From: Acidobacteriota bacterium | GTDB taxonomy: Bacteria; Acidobacteriota; Holophagae; Acanthopleuribacterales; Acanthopleuribacteraceae | Length of the DNA: 53,393 nucleotides | Direction: 5' to 3' | NCBI GenBank assembly: GCA_030066195.1 | Contig: JASJCB010000081.1 | Location: forward strand, 1-53,393 | Shown here: positions 37,350-50,240 of the stretch, one piece after another | Layout: every line of letters starts with the position of its first letter | How positions within the stretch are numbered: position 1 is the first letter of the stretch | Notes under the pieces: model-generated | Seen by the model: only the letters and a program-made list of their open reading frames with translations | What the model was told of the DNA's origin: nothing | Databases searched by the model: none | Position numbers and translations under genes: made by a program

Positions 37350-37880
37350 ATGATTGATTCTAAATACCTTGAATTCCTGAAAACCGCCAATACCGATGAG
37401 AATCCACATAGTGAACGCAGTCTTACCGAACACCTGATCGGTTGTTATAATCTGCTCAAGGAGTGGGGAAATACGGAAGATATCTGCCTGGCCGGTTTGT
37501 TCCACAGCATCTACGGCACAGAATCCTACCCCCTTACCACGATTTCCGCCGAACGGCGCCTTGAGGTCAAGCAGGTCATCGGCGAGAAGGCTGAAAACCT
37601 GGTCAATCTTTTCTGTCGTTCAGAAAGAAGCAGTTTCTTCACCACCATCGAGGATCCTTCTCCCTTGATCCGCGACAGTGACAAGGATGAATTGGTGCCT
37701 ATCACCAAAGAAGAGCTCAAGGGGCTCATTGAACTTGAAGTTGCCAACGTGGTCGAGTTCATTCCCCATCGCAACGACATTCCTGCAAAGCTCAAAAATT
37801 ATTACACCTATCTGTTCGGATTAGATGACCGGTATATGACTCAAGGAGCCCAGAACGCTTGGCGAAACGCGTTCCAATAG
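37350..37880 (+). CDS. DUF6817/HD-like small protein in the NRPS operon
   Basis: A 176-residue soluble protein with no signal or membrane segment, starting 4 nt after the terminal synthetase stop with AGAAGG as ribosome site. The N-terminal half has SLTEHLIGCYNLLKEWG then CLAGLFHSIYGTESY. The spaced His residues and the AGLFHSIYGT block are what I associate with DUF6817, an HD-domain-like family. Its reaction is unknown to me. Tight placement between the TE-bearing synthetase and the exporter suggests a role in maturation, editing or self-protection, but this is inference from position only. Confidence 0.75.
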   Translation: MIDSKYLEFLKTANTDENPHSERSLTEHLIGCYNLLKEWGNTEDICLAGLFHSIYGTESYPLTTISAERRLEVKQVIGEKAENLVNLFCRSERSSFFTTIEDPSPLIRDSDKDELVPITKEELKGLIELEVANVVEFIPHRNDIPAKLKNYYTYLFGLDDRYMTQGAQNAWRNAFQ

Positions 37881-37936
37881 ACCGCTTTTGTCTGCCTTAA
37901 ACGTCTTTGTATGAACTTCGAAAGAATCGATTTATT

Positions 37937-37941
37937 GGAAG
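37937..37941 (+). promoter_or_regulatory. Ribosome site deciding the TTG start of the exporter
   Basis: GGAAG sits 6 nt before TTG 37948. The sequence after TTG (KKLLVFIFRYSPVLVILAM) is a natural start for an exporter whose first membrane helix begins immediately. Confidence 0.6.
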
Positions 37942-37947
37942 TTTATT

Positions 37948-39594
37948 TTGAAAAAGTTATTGGTTTTCATATTCCGCTACTCTCCCGTTCTCGTCATCCT
38001 GGCAATGTTCGCGGGTATGGTGACCGGCGCGACGAACACCGTATTGATTGGTTTTATCAATACCGCGTTGGATAAACAGGGTTCTGTTCCCAGCTCCTTG
38101 ATCTGGGGCTTTGCCGGGGTATGCCTGTTGTTACCTATATCCCGTGTCGTTGCCCAGGTTCTTCTGACCTCTCTTACCCAGCAGGCAGTTTTTGACCTGA
38201 GAATGAAATTAAGCAGGCAGATCCTCTCCTCGCCTCTGCGACGTTTGGAGAAGCATGGCCCTAGCAAATTATTGGCCATCCTAACCAACGACATCGGCGC
38301 CATCAGCGGTGCTCTGGCTAACATTCCCTTCTTGTGTATGAACCTGACCATTATTATAAGCGGGCTGGTCTATTTATTTTATTTGTATTTCGAGGCAGGG
38401 ATCGGCGTTTTAGTGGCCATGATCCTCGCCGTCGGCATCTATGCTAAAATCAATAATATCGCACGCTTCCATTTCAACCAGGCGCGCCAAAAGCAGGATA
38501 CCCTTTTTGAGCACTTCGAGGGCATCACCTCCGGTACCAAGGAACTCAAACTCCACAAAAAGCGACGCGAAGCTTTTCTCAACGAGTTACTCCGTGAAAC
38601 CGCCATGGCCTTTCGCAAAGGCAACGTCATGGGCAACGCCTGGTATGCAGGCGCCGGCAGCCTGGGTCAGTTCATGTTTTTCTCCATCATGGGAACTCTC
38701 GTCTTTCTGCTGCCTGAGATATCCCCTGATATTACGCCTTCGGTGCTGCGCGGATATACCATGGTTCTCTTGTACCTCACCCTGCCCTTGGATGCTTTGA
38801 CACAGGTAGTTCCTGCCTTACAAATGGCCGTTATTTCTCTTCAAAGAGTCAACGAACTGGGTCTTTCCCTGAGAGAGGCCGACGCCGGCGGACAAAAGGA
38901 GACCCTGAAAGTCGACACGCAAGAATTCGGACCCGAATGGCAGAAGTTACAGTGTAAGGACCTCATTCATTCCTATAACACCAAGGATGACGAAAAGGCA
39001 TTCACCTTGGGGCCCATCAATCTTCAATTCACTCCTGGAGAGTTGGTGTTCCTTGTTGGCGGCAACGGAAGTGGTAAAACCAGCCTCTCCAAAATCCTCC
39101 TGGGTCTGTATACGCCGTCCGAAGGTGAACTTTTGTTGGACGGTGTACCTATTGTCCAAGAGAATCGCGACAATTACCGCCAGATGTTCACGTCCATTTT
39201 CGCTGACTTCTATCTGTTCGAGAGCCTGCTGGGCATAGACCATCCACGGCTCGATGAAAAAGCCACGGAATACTTGGAACGTCTTCAATTAAGCCGCAAG
39301 GTTCAGATTAAAGACGGAACCCTTTCCAACCTGAATCTCTCTCAGGGACAACGCAAACGCCTGGCTCTATTGACCGCTTATTTGGAAGATCGGCCCATTT
39401 ACCTTTTCGACGAGTGGGCGGCTGACCAGGATCCCTATTTCAAAGGAATTTTCTACCATTCATTACTGCCCGAGCTCAAGCAGAGAGGAAAAACAGTCTT
39501 TGTAATTAGCCATGACGATCATTACTACGACGTTGCGGACAGAATCATAAAACTGGATTATGGACAAGTAGAATACAACCAAAAACAGGCCTAA
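37948..39594 (+). CDS. Cyclic-peptide-type ABC exporter (SyrD/PvdE family)
   Basis: A 548-residue half-transporter with an N-terminal six-helix-type membrane domain (hydrophobic segments near residues 12-35, 50-70, 125-165, 235-255 and 270-290) and a C-terminal ATPase. Visible motifs are Walker A GGNGSGKTS, signature LSQGQRKRL, Walker B IYLFDEWAADQDP and switch histidine VISHDD. Length and the DEWAADQDP Walker B are characteristic of the SyrD/PvdE/YojI family, which exports cyclic lipopeptides or moves siderophore precursors to the periplasm. It follows the synthetase genes by 67 nt in the same direction and is the expected exporter of the operon product. The start is TTG. Confidence 0.93.
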   Translation: MKKLLVFIFRYSPVLVILAMFAGMVTGATNTVLIGFINTALDKQGSVPSSLIWGFAGVCLLLPISRVVAQVLLTSLTQQAVFDLRMKLSRQILSSPLRRLEKHGPSKLLAILTNDIGAISGALANIPFLCMNLTIIISGLVYLFYLYFEAGIGVLVAMILAVGIYAKINNIARFHFNQARQKQDTLFEHFEGITSGTKELKLHKKRREAFLNELLRETAMAFRKGNVMGNAWYAGAGSLGQFMFFSIMGTLVFLLPEISPDITPSVLRGYTMVLLYLTLPLDALTQVVPALQMAVISLQRVNELGLSLREADAGGQKETLKVDTQEFGPEWQKLQCKDLIHSYNTKDDEKAFTLGPINLQFTPGELVFLVGGNGSGKTSLSKILLGLYTPSEGELLLDGVPIVQENRDNYRQMFTSIFADFYLFESLLGIDHPRLDEKATEYLERLQLSRKVQIKDGTLSNLNLSQGQRKRLALLTAYLEDRPIYLFDEWAADQDPYFKGIFYHSLLPELKQRGKTVFVISHDDHYYDVADRIIKLDYGQVEYNQKQA

Positions 39595-39641
39595 CTTGTT
39601 TCAGCATCATTGGCAGGGCGCTCATGGTTCTTCACCACGGT

Positions 39642-39663
39642 AAAGCCATTTGCGGATGGCTTT
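39642..39663 (+). terminator. Hairpin after the NRPS operon, possible terminator
   Basis: A perfect 8-bp inverted repeat, AAAGCCAT / ATGGCTTT with a 6-nt loop (TTGCGG), lies about 50 nt after the exporter stop. Only TTT at the stem end, not a long U-run, follows, so intrinsic termination would be weak. Nothing else recognisable is in 39595-39841. Confidence 0.35.
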
Positions 39664-39841
39664 GCTCAAATGCCGGATTTTTCCATTAGGGTGTACATCC
39701 TGGTGACCCAGGTCCAAGTTACGCATATGGCGAAACTCCGTTCAGATTCCTTCAGACTTTTGGCGTCCCCTATTCTTGTCCTTTCCTGTTCTCGGCTCGC
39801 TTGACCGGCGGGGGTGCTCCGGTTTAAGATCCATGATCCAT

Positions 39842-39850
39842 AAAGGAGGT
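39842..39850 (+). promoter_or_regulatory. Near-perfect Shine-Dalgarno
   Basis: AAAGGAGGT lies 5 nt before ATG 39856. It is the strongest ribosome site in the window and fixes this start. Confidence 0.85.
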
Positions 39851-39855
39851 GGCGC

Positions 39856-40788
39856 ATGTTCGGCCTACAATCGATCGATCATGTTTGCGAGGTCAGCCTG
39901 ATCAGCGGTTGCAATGCGCCTGCCGCAACGCCGCCCGATGTGTTTATCGAGTTGCCTCACGGCGCCACGGAAATGCATCACTTGCAAGCCGCCAAACGCT
40001 TGACGCGCCAGTATCCGGGTGATCGTCACGACCTGTTCTTTACCGCCAACACCGATCAGGGATCGCCCGAATATGCCCTACGTCTGGCCGAGATGCTGAC
40101 CGAAACCGATCCTTCCATGAAAGTCTTGATCCTACGTTGCCTCCTTCCCCGTACTATCGTCGATGTCAACCGGATCTGGGCCAAAGATGAAGAGGCAGGC
40201 GCGGCCGGGCTCACTCGCGGCGTCCCCGATTACATCACGCATCCCGACGACCTGGCGAAGATCATCGCTATTTACGAACGCTATCAAGACCAGGCCCGCA
40301 AGGGCTATGATGTGGTTTGCGGCAACGGCGGTTTTGCTTTCAATCTCCACACTTACGCGCCTATCTCCGTCAAGCCGAATCCGGACGAGTATATTGTCGA
40401 CACCCTGATCAAGGCCTATCAGCCGGACATGGTCGATACCTGGCCGAAACGACCCGTCGTCGAGTTGATTACCGCCCCGCCCGGCGGCGCATCCCTGACC
40501 GACGACGCCTTATGCGCCGGAATCGTCGAAGCCTACGCGGCCATAGGCATCGAAGCCTTGGAAAACGATCCCTTTCCGCTGCATCCCGCGACCATGGCAT
40601 ATGAACACGCGGTCCGCTACCCCGGCCAAACCCTGACGCTTGAACTGAGCCGCGCCTCTCTGGCCGAGGTTTTCGATCCCTTCATCATTATGACCATCTG
40701 CCCGGAAAAGGTGGAAACCATGACCCGTCCCCCGGCCGCCGCATTCCAGGCCTATCGCGAGAAACGAAGCGGTATCTTGACCCCCTGA
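39856..40788 (+). CDS. N-formylglutamate amidohydrolase-like hydrolase
   Basis: A 310-residue cytoplasmic protein without signal peptide. Elements resembling the N-formylglutamate amidohydrolase (FGase, M14-like) family are PHGATE near the N-terminus (His35, Glu39; candidate zinc ligands), PRTIVDVNRIW (family R-x-x-x-D-x-N-R), NLHTYAP (in place of the usual D-x-H-S) and TLELSR near the C-terminus (family E-x-x-R). Similarity is distant, so amide hydrolysis is plausible but the substrate is unknown. The gene follows the NRPS operon by 261 nt including a hairpin and has its own very strong ribosome site, so I would not assume it belongs to the biosynthetic operon. Confidence 0.6.
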   Translation: MFGLQSIDHVCEVSLISGCNAPAATPPDVFIELPHGATEMHHLQAAKRLTRQYPGDRHDLFFTANTDQGSPEYALRLAEMLTETDPSMKVLILRCLLPRTIVDVNRIWAKDEEAGAAGLTRGVPDYITHPDDLAKIIAIYERYQDQARKGYDVVCGNGGFAFNLHTYAPISVKPNPDEYIVDTLIKAYQPDMVDTWPKRPVVELITAPPGGASLTDDALCAGIVEAYAAIGIEALENDPFPLHPATMAYEHAVRYPGQTLTLELSRASLAEVFDPFIIMTICPEKVETMTRPPAAAFQAYREKRSGILTP

Positions 40789-40953
40789 GTTTATCGAGCG
40801 GCCTGCCTCCCTGGACTTCAAGCCGGCAATTCCTCACCCGCGTCAGTTTGACTCGTAGGCCCGTATGTGTCAGGCGCTCATTTTTTGGCAGATCGGGCCG
40901 ATATCTCCCGTAGTGTTGCCGTTAGCTCGTATCAACTGACGGCCGGGAGTATC

Positions 40954-45405
<4,452 letters not shown>

Positions 45406-45410
45406 CCGGG

Positions 45411-46109
45411 TTACAGCTTGTCAGGATCGGGGAATTCCGACGTGACCACCGTACAAGACAGGATGCGGGAAATCTGGCAAAGAGGGCGTCCGCTTTCCCG
45501 TTGCCACTGAAGAAATGCATTTTGCACCGCCGACTGCTCCCGTTTACTGTTCCCGTTCTTTTCCAGAATGCCCTGGCGTTGCAGCGCGGTGATGACATCC
45601 CTGGTCAGCAGAAACGTATCCTTGCCCATGCGCCGCAGGAAGAAGGGGCCGGAGTTTCCGCCCAAGCGGCTGCCGTGTTTCTTCAACCATTGCCAAAGGC
45701 CCGTAATATCGTCGTCGGGCCAGTCCGCGATGAATTTGCCGAAGTTGCCGTGTTGGGACCGGACCTCCAAGATCAAGGCGGCGTTGGCGCGCACGGTGCG
45801 GATCTTTTGGGGATTGCGCACGATATCGGGGTTTTGGGCAAGCGCTTCCAGGTCGGCATCGCTCAACCGGGCGGCCTTTTCGGGATCGAACTGAGTAAAA
45901 GCACGCTCGAAACCGGGCCACTTTGCCTCGATAACCCGCCACACGAAACCCGCGGAGAAGATGTGCCGGGTCATGCCGGACAGGTAGCGGTCGTCGGAAA
46001 CAGCGCGCAGTTCCGCCGCGGTTTTGGGTTGAGGCAACAGGCTTTCCAGGGCGTCTTCACCGCCCTTGTACCGGCTTGCCGCGCGATAAATCTGATCAAA
46101 CGAGAGCAT
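45411..46109 (-). CDS. DNA-3-methyladenine glycosylase I family protein
   Basis: A 232-residue member of the Tag (HhH-GPD superfamily) glycosylase family, which removes alkylated bases such as 3-methyladenine. Supporting blocks are SDDRYLSGMTRHIFSAGFVWRVI, FDPEKAARLSD, RNPQKIRTVRANA and KKHGSRLGGNSGPFFLRRMG. It is longer than E. coli Tag, with a roughly 50-residue C-terminal extension. The start is supported by GGGGAGG upstream on the minus strand. It converges with the hybrid kinase, stops 5 nt apart. Confidence 0.85.
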   Translation of the reverse strand: MLSFDQIYRAASRYKGGEDALESLLPQPKTAAELRAVSDDRYLSGMTRHIFSAGFVWRVIEAKWPGFERAFTQFDPEKAARLSDADLEALAQNPDIVRNPQKIRTVRANAALILEVRSQHGNFGKFIADWPDDDITGLWQWLKKHGSRLGGNSGPFFLRRMGKDTFLLTRDVITALQRQGILEKNGNSKREQSAVQNAFLQWQRESGRPLCQISRILSCTVVTSEFPDPDKL

Positions 46110-46356
46110 TCAAAATCCTCCCCGGGAGTAACATCATCTGAATAAGCTTAGTACAATATTTTTAAAGCGCACATTCCATTTCTTTGCTAGGATCTCGATA
46201 CACCGTTAAGGCTCGCCGGAGCCTGGTCGGGCAATCCTTTTTCCCCGTATCGCGATTCTTATATTAAAATGACGGAAAGACTTCTGTGTAAATCTCCTGG
46301 CATGGAGCACGGGGTGTTTTTTTCAATGCCTATAGGCAGACGTGGAGCACGTCAAC

Positions 46357-46360
46357 AGGA
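46357..46360 (+). promoter_or_regulatory. Ribosome site deciding the start of the receiver-kinase gene
   Basis: AGGA lies 5 nt before ATG 46366. The GTG at 46342 has no comparable site, and a receiver domain naturally begins at MILLADHDD. Confidence 0.55.
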
Positions 46361-46365
46361 TCGAT

Positions 46366-49170
46366 ATGATATTACTGGCTGACCATGATGACAAAAGAAG
46401 GAAGAGTCTGATCTCTTTGATCGGCGAGATGGGGTACTCGCTCACCGCGGTAACCACCGCCCGGGAACTGATCTGGAACCTGAAGAACACCTCGGTGCGC
46501 ATGCTGATCGTCAATCCGGAACTGCCGGACTTCGGCGAACGGGCCTTCGACCTGATCGGCAAGCTGCGTGCCCGCTACTCCAAACAGGAGGTTCCCATCC
46601 TTCTGATCACCCATCCGGAGTGGCGAGGCGTCATCCTGGCCGCTTTTGAAAAAGGCGTCAACGATATTTTACCCGCCCCCTTCGATCAAGATCTGGTCAG
46701 GGCGCGCCTGGCCCATCACTTCGCTATGAAGAAAGAATGGGACGACCTTCGCGACCAATACGCCCGTAACCAGGAAATCCAGAATATGAATGCGACCGGC
46801 GCCGGTATCGACCGCACCGTTTCCATGGACCGAACCGTTGCCGTCGACCGGACCGTCGCCGTCGACCCGCAACTGCTACGGGAACAAATAGAGGAAGACA
46901 GTTCGGTCGGCCACGATACCTTGGACATTCCCGAGGATGCGGGCGAAGAAGAGGAAACCATATCCGAGGACGCATCCGCCGGGCAACAGAAAGAATCCCC
47001 GGAACAACCCGAGGTGCCCGCTCCCCAGGCTCATGCCGATGACTTGATGGCCCGCACCGTGGTGGTGGCTCCCGATGACCTGACCCGGACGCAATTGGTC
47101 AATCCCGACGAAATAGCATCCTCGATTCAAACGCCCGAACTGGATAACCTGCCCATCGATAAAACCGTGACCATGGATACCGGCACCAACCCGCAAAAGC
47201 TCTTCGGCGAGGACACCGATCCCGACAAACACGTGCCCTGCGAGCTTCCGGTCAACCTGGAGTTGGAAACGCGCAGCACCTTCTGCAAGACGATCTGGAT
47301 GGCCCGCAGGGACCTGTTGCTGCTGTGTTTCGAGGATTTGCCGGAGTTTGCCTCGGCCGGTATCCAGATGTACGATACGCAGGGCTCCAAGGTGGTGCTC
47401 ACCGGCAGGGAAACCCGCCGGGAACCGGTGCGCGACGGCGCCGAGGGCGTGTGCAAGATCCATGTGGAATTGACCGATGTGACGGAGAACTACGAAAGCC
47501 TGTTCTTCCTGCTGCGCCGTACCTACCAGGAGAAGGGTCTGCAAGGGCTGCATTCGGCCTTCCCGGGCGGCTCCGCGCCGGAAGAACACTACGCGCGCAA
47601 CCTGGGCTCCACCATGGCGTTCTCGGCTTCCGAACTGTCGCTGAACCTGATGAAGGGATTCCGCTACAAATTCGTCAAGCGCCTGGGTCGGGGCAGCTTC
47701 GCCTCGGTCTACCTGGTGCGCGACATGGTGCTGAAGCGCGAGGTGGCCATGAAGGTGCTCAACCAGGACTTCTCGCGCCAGAGCCAACCCCGCCTGAACT
47801 TCCTCAGCGAAGCCCAGATCGCGGCCCAGTTCCACCATCCGAATATCGTCTTCGTTTACGAGGTCGGCGAGATCGGAGCGAGCGATTACGAAAAACACCT
47901 GTCCTTCCCCGCCAATGTCATGAACGAATACCCGGACCGCTTCATCTATTTCACCATGCAGTTCGTAGAGGGCGAGAACCTGCGCAACCTGCTGGAACAG
48001 GGCGCCCCGCCCAACATGGATCAGATCTTGGAACTCATCGGCCAGGTGGGAGACGCCCTGGCTTATGCGCACGGCAAGGGCGTGGTGCACCGGGACATCA
48101 AACCGGAAAACATCATGGTGACCCCGGAGGGACGCGCCCTGGTCGCCGATTTCGGCATCGCCACGTTGACCCTGGAGGACGACCCCGACGATACCGAGGT
48201 CCGCACCGCCTGCACGCCCCGCTACGCCTCGCCCGAACAATTGGAAGGTTTTCCCCTGGACAAGCGCACCGACATCTACAGCCTGGGCATGGTCGCCTAT
48301 GAAATGCTGGCGGGCAAGGGACCCTTCCACGGCAGGTCGGTCAACGAATTGATCTTCCAAGCGCTGAAGAAGGAACCGCCGATCATCGACAAGAACCCCG
48401 CCTTGGAGACAATCATCTACAAGTGCCTGGCCAAGAAGCCTGAGGATCGCTATGAAAGCGCCGAGGAATTGTTGGCCGAGTTGCGCAAGTTCAAGGGTTC
48501 GCTTTCCAATCAGAACTTCGACAATACCCTGAAACAGGACCTGTCCAAAATGGTCAACGATGTCATCGTGGCGTCCAACACCAAGAACGCGGGCGCCGCC
48601 CTGGAGAAGGTGACCTCCTTCCTGAACCTGCACAAAACCGACGACGACGTGGAGCAGATCAAGGAAATCAAGCAGCGACTGTCGGAACCGTCACTGGTCA
48701 ACCTGGTCCTGGAAAAGAACCTGAACTACGATAACTTGCAGGTGCTGATCCGATTCTTCACGGAACTGGGCACCACGCGAGTGGTGGCGACCCTGCTCCA
48801 ATGGTTCTCTCGCGAACCCGAGGCCCGCAAGAAACAATGGCTGGGCGAACTGGCCCTGATCAGCGTAGGCCGCGACCTGATGCCGCTGGTGGACTACGGC
48901 CTGGAACTGCCGGACCACGACGCCTGCATCCTGCTGAAATGCTTCGCCAAACGCGCCCCGAAGACCCGGGAAACCATCTACCTGCGCTGGTCACTGCACG
49001 GCGGCTACCACACTCAAATGGAACTGCTGAAGATCGTCAAGGAAGCCGAGGGCCACGAAACCGAAATCCTGAACCTGCTGAACCTATACGCCAACGGCAA
49101 CGGCACCCGCCACAACAAGGTCCGCGAAATAGCCTCCCTCCTACTGGACGGCCGCCTGTTGATGATTTAA
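46366..49170 (+). CDS. Degenerate-receiver / Ser-Thr protein kinase fusion with RTV-repeat linker
   Basis: A cytoplasmic protein of about 934 residues from ATG 46366 (a GTG at 46342 would add 8). Residues 1-125 form a receiver fold, but the phospho-acceptor position is Asn50 (LIVNPELPD) and the usual KPF lysine is Ala104 (LPAPFD), so it is probably a pseudoreceiver. A low-complexity acidic linker follows with repeated R-T-V-x-x-D motifs (149-167) and further RTVVV, RTQLV and DKTVTMD sites. Next is an unrecognised alpha/beta segment (about 280-390), then a Hanks-type kinase (about 434-712): GRGSFA, VAMK (Lys463), HRDIKPEN (Asp577), DFG and YASPEQ. The C-terminal 220 residues are helical, HEAT-like. 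The RTV motifs resemble autophosphorylation or FHA-docking sites. It is divergent from the glycosylase gene. Confidence 0.9.
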   Translation: MILLADHDDKRRKSLISLIGEMGYSLTAVTTARELIWNLKNTSVRMLIVNPELPDFGERAFDLIGKLRARYSKQEVPILLITHPEWRGVILAAFEKGVNDILPAPFDQDLVRARLAHHFAMKKEWDDLRDQYARNQEIQNMNATGAGIDRTVSMDRTVAVDRTVAVDPQLLREQIEEDSSVGHDTLDIPEDAGEEEETISEDASAGQQKESPEQPEVPAPQAHADDLMARTVVVAPDDLTRTQLVNPDEIASSIQTPELDNLPIDKTVTMDTGTNPQKLFGEDTDPDKHVPCELPVNLELETRSTFCKTIWMARRDLLLLCFEDLPEFASAGIQMYDTQGSKVVLTGRETRREPVRDGAEGVCKIHVELTDVTENYESLFFLLRRTYQEKGLQGLHSAFPGGSAPEEHYARNLGSTMAFSASELSLNLMKGFRYKFVKRLGRGSFASVYLVRDMVLKREVAMKVLNQDFSRQSQPRLNFLSEAQIAAQFHHPNIVFVYEVGEIGASDYEKHLSFPANVMNEYPDRFIYFTMQFVEGENLRNLLEQGAPPNMDQILELIGQVGDALAYAHGKGVVHRDIKPENIMVTPEGRALVADFGIATLTLEDDPDDTEVRTACTPRYASPEQLEGFPLDKRTDIYSLGMVAYEMLAGKGPFHGRSVNELIFQALKKEPPIIDKNPALETIIYKCLAKKPEDRYESAEELLAELRKFKGSLSNQNFDNTLKQDLSKMVNDVIVASNTKNAGAALEKVTSFLNLHKTDDDVEQIKEIKQRLSEPSLVNLVLEKNLNYDNLQVLIRFFTELGTTRVVATLLQWFSREPEARKKQWLGELALISVGRDLMPLVDYGLELPDHDACILLKCFAKRAPKTRETIYLRWSLHGGYHTQMELLKIVKEAEGHETEILNLLNLYANGNGTRHNKVREIASLLLDGRLLMI

Positions 49171-49182
49171 AGCGCCGGCTGC

Positions 49183-49316
49183 AAGCGATGCGAAGCGAAC
49201 GCGAAACCCTGGGCGCGCACACATCCTGTGTGCTAACAAGCGATGCGAAGCGAGCGCGAAACCCTGGGCGCGCACACATCCTGTGTGCTAACAAGCGATG
49301 CGAAGCGAGCGCGAAG
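49183..49316. repeat. 55-nt direct repeat, 2.4 copies, with GCACACA-TCC-TGTGTGC hairpin
   Basis: Units begin at 49183, 49238 and 49293 (third partial), each opening AAGCGATGCGAAGCGA. Each full unit contains the perfect 7-bp stem, 3-nt loop palindrome GCACACATCCTGTGTGC (49217-49233 and 49272-49288) preceded by CCCTGGGCGC. The copies are nearly identical. The unit looks like a REP-type extragenic palindrome. Confidence 0.9.
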
Positions 49317-49391
49317 CATTTCGTTTCCGATTCAAGTCGGTTTTTGATTGTCAGTCAGCGTGCCGAGGCGCTTTACCGGGGTTGTCATTGG

Positions 49392-49729
49392 TTGTGTCGG
49401 CAATTCCGGAATCAAAGAATCCGTTATCATTCCTTGACCCGGAAAAGTCAGGAGCAAAGAATCAGTCCTGATTCCTCGACCCGGAAAAGTCAGGAGCAAA
49501 GAATGAGATCTGATTCTTTGCACACTGAAAAGTAATGTGAAAGGAATCAGTTGTCGTTCCTTGACCCGGAAAAGTCAGGAGCAAAGAATGAAAACTGATT
49601 CTTTGACCCTGAACTTTCGGTGCGCAAAGAATGAGGACTGATTCTTTGCTCTCCGACTTTTGGAATCGTGAAATCAGGGATCGTTCCTCGATCCCGGTCG
49701 TCGAGAATCAACCAATCAGGCGATAAAGT
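49392..49729. repeat. Tandem array of roughly 42-nt palindromic units, 7 to 8 copies
   Basis: Units begin near 49392, 49434, 49476, 49518, 49561, 49603, 49646 and (degenerate) 49688, a 42-43 nt period. The core of a unit is TTGACCCGGAAAAGTCAGGA followed by CAAAGAAT-8 nt-ATTCTTTG, an 8-9 bp hairpin with variable loop. Stem bases are better kept than loop bases. There are no unique spacers of CRISPR type. Confidence 0.88.
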
Positions 49730-49889
49730 GAGGCTCGCCTTCTCAAAGATCCCGTATTCAGCTGTATTTGGTTGTCAAACCCGAAAAACGAGTTGCTCCG
49801 GACCGAAAGCATGAAAAACCTCGCCGTGCTGCCCGTCAAGAAACAACCCGGTGACAAGATCATACCATCCACGCCGGAGGGGATTTACC

Positions 49890-49943
49890 CCCTGGGCGCG
49901 CACACATCCTGTGTGCTAATAAGCGATGCGAAGCGAGCGCGAG
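49890..49943. repeat. Distant copy of the 55-nt hairpin repeat
   Basis: CCCTGGGCGC plus the same hairpin (49900-49916) followed by AAGCGATGCGAAGCGAGC, in the same order and orientation as the array at 49183. Confidence 0.85.
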
Positions 49944-50163
49944 TAGTAATGAGTTTTCCAGAGTGACCTTGAGAAAAGGGTGAGCTATTCGCCTGATTTC
50001 CTAAATCAAAGCAACTCAAGGCGCCGCCCTGAAGAAATGGCTTAACATTGGACAGAATACCATCAATCCGGTACTCCATTCCAGCTCCATTTAGAGCAAA
50101 CGATATGGGCTACCTTCCTATCCAGGGGTTCCGCCTCGCCTCGCCCGGAGGGCGATTCTCGGC

Positions 50164-50196
50164 TTGCATGCACGCAGGATGCGTGCGCGCCCAGGG
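50164..50196. repeat. Inverted copy of the hairpin element with a compensatory base pair
   Basis: On the minus strand this reads CCCTGGGCGC then GCACGCATCCTGCGTGC (50170-50186). Compared with the other copies one A-T stem pair is G-C, changed on both arms. It lies just upstream of the TPR gene. Confidence 0.8.
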
Positions 50197-50236
50197 GTGG
50201 CATTTCATGCTACAATCAGGCCGTTCTTTCTTTGTT

Positions 50237-50240
50237 GGAG
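50237..50240 (+). promoter_or_regulatory. Ribosome site deciding the TTG start of the TPR protein
   Basis: GGAG lies 7 nt before TTG 50248. The frame extends to 50164, but the upstream part is translated repeat sequence. Confidence 0.55.

Noticed and set aside
1..39594. MbtH-like helper, phosphopantetheinyl transferase, pathway regulator or siderophore receptor in the cluster
   Set aside because: Looked for in all frames; none is present in this window, so they must lie elsewhere if needed.
39610..39804. 64-codon open frame after the exporter
   Set aside because: No ribosome site or domain; it runs across the operon-end hairpin.
46876..48633. Long minus-strand open frame (585 codons) antisense to the kinase gene
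   Set aside because: The plus-strand frame has a full Hanks kinase with all motifs; the antisense frame is a byproduct of GC-rich codon third positions and has no domain features.
48801..49535. Plus-strand frame extending from the kinase gene into the repeats, ending in 14-residue repeats
   Set aside because: It starts inside the kinase in another frame, and the repetitive part follows the 42-nt DNA palindrome period.
49392..49729. Possible CRISPR array (regular repeats with palindromes)
   Set aside because: The whole roughly 42-nt unit is repeated; there are no unique spacers, and no cas genes are in the window.
49772..49966. 64-codon plus-strand open frame
   Set aside because: TTG start without ribosome site; the C-terminal third is translated hairpin repeat.
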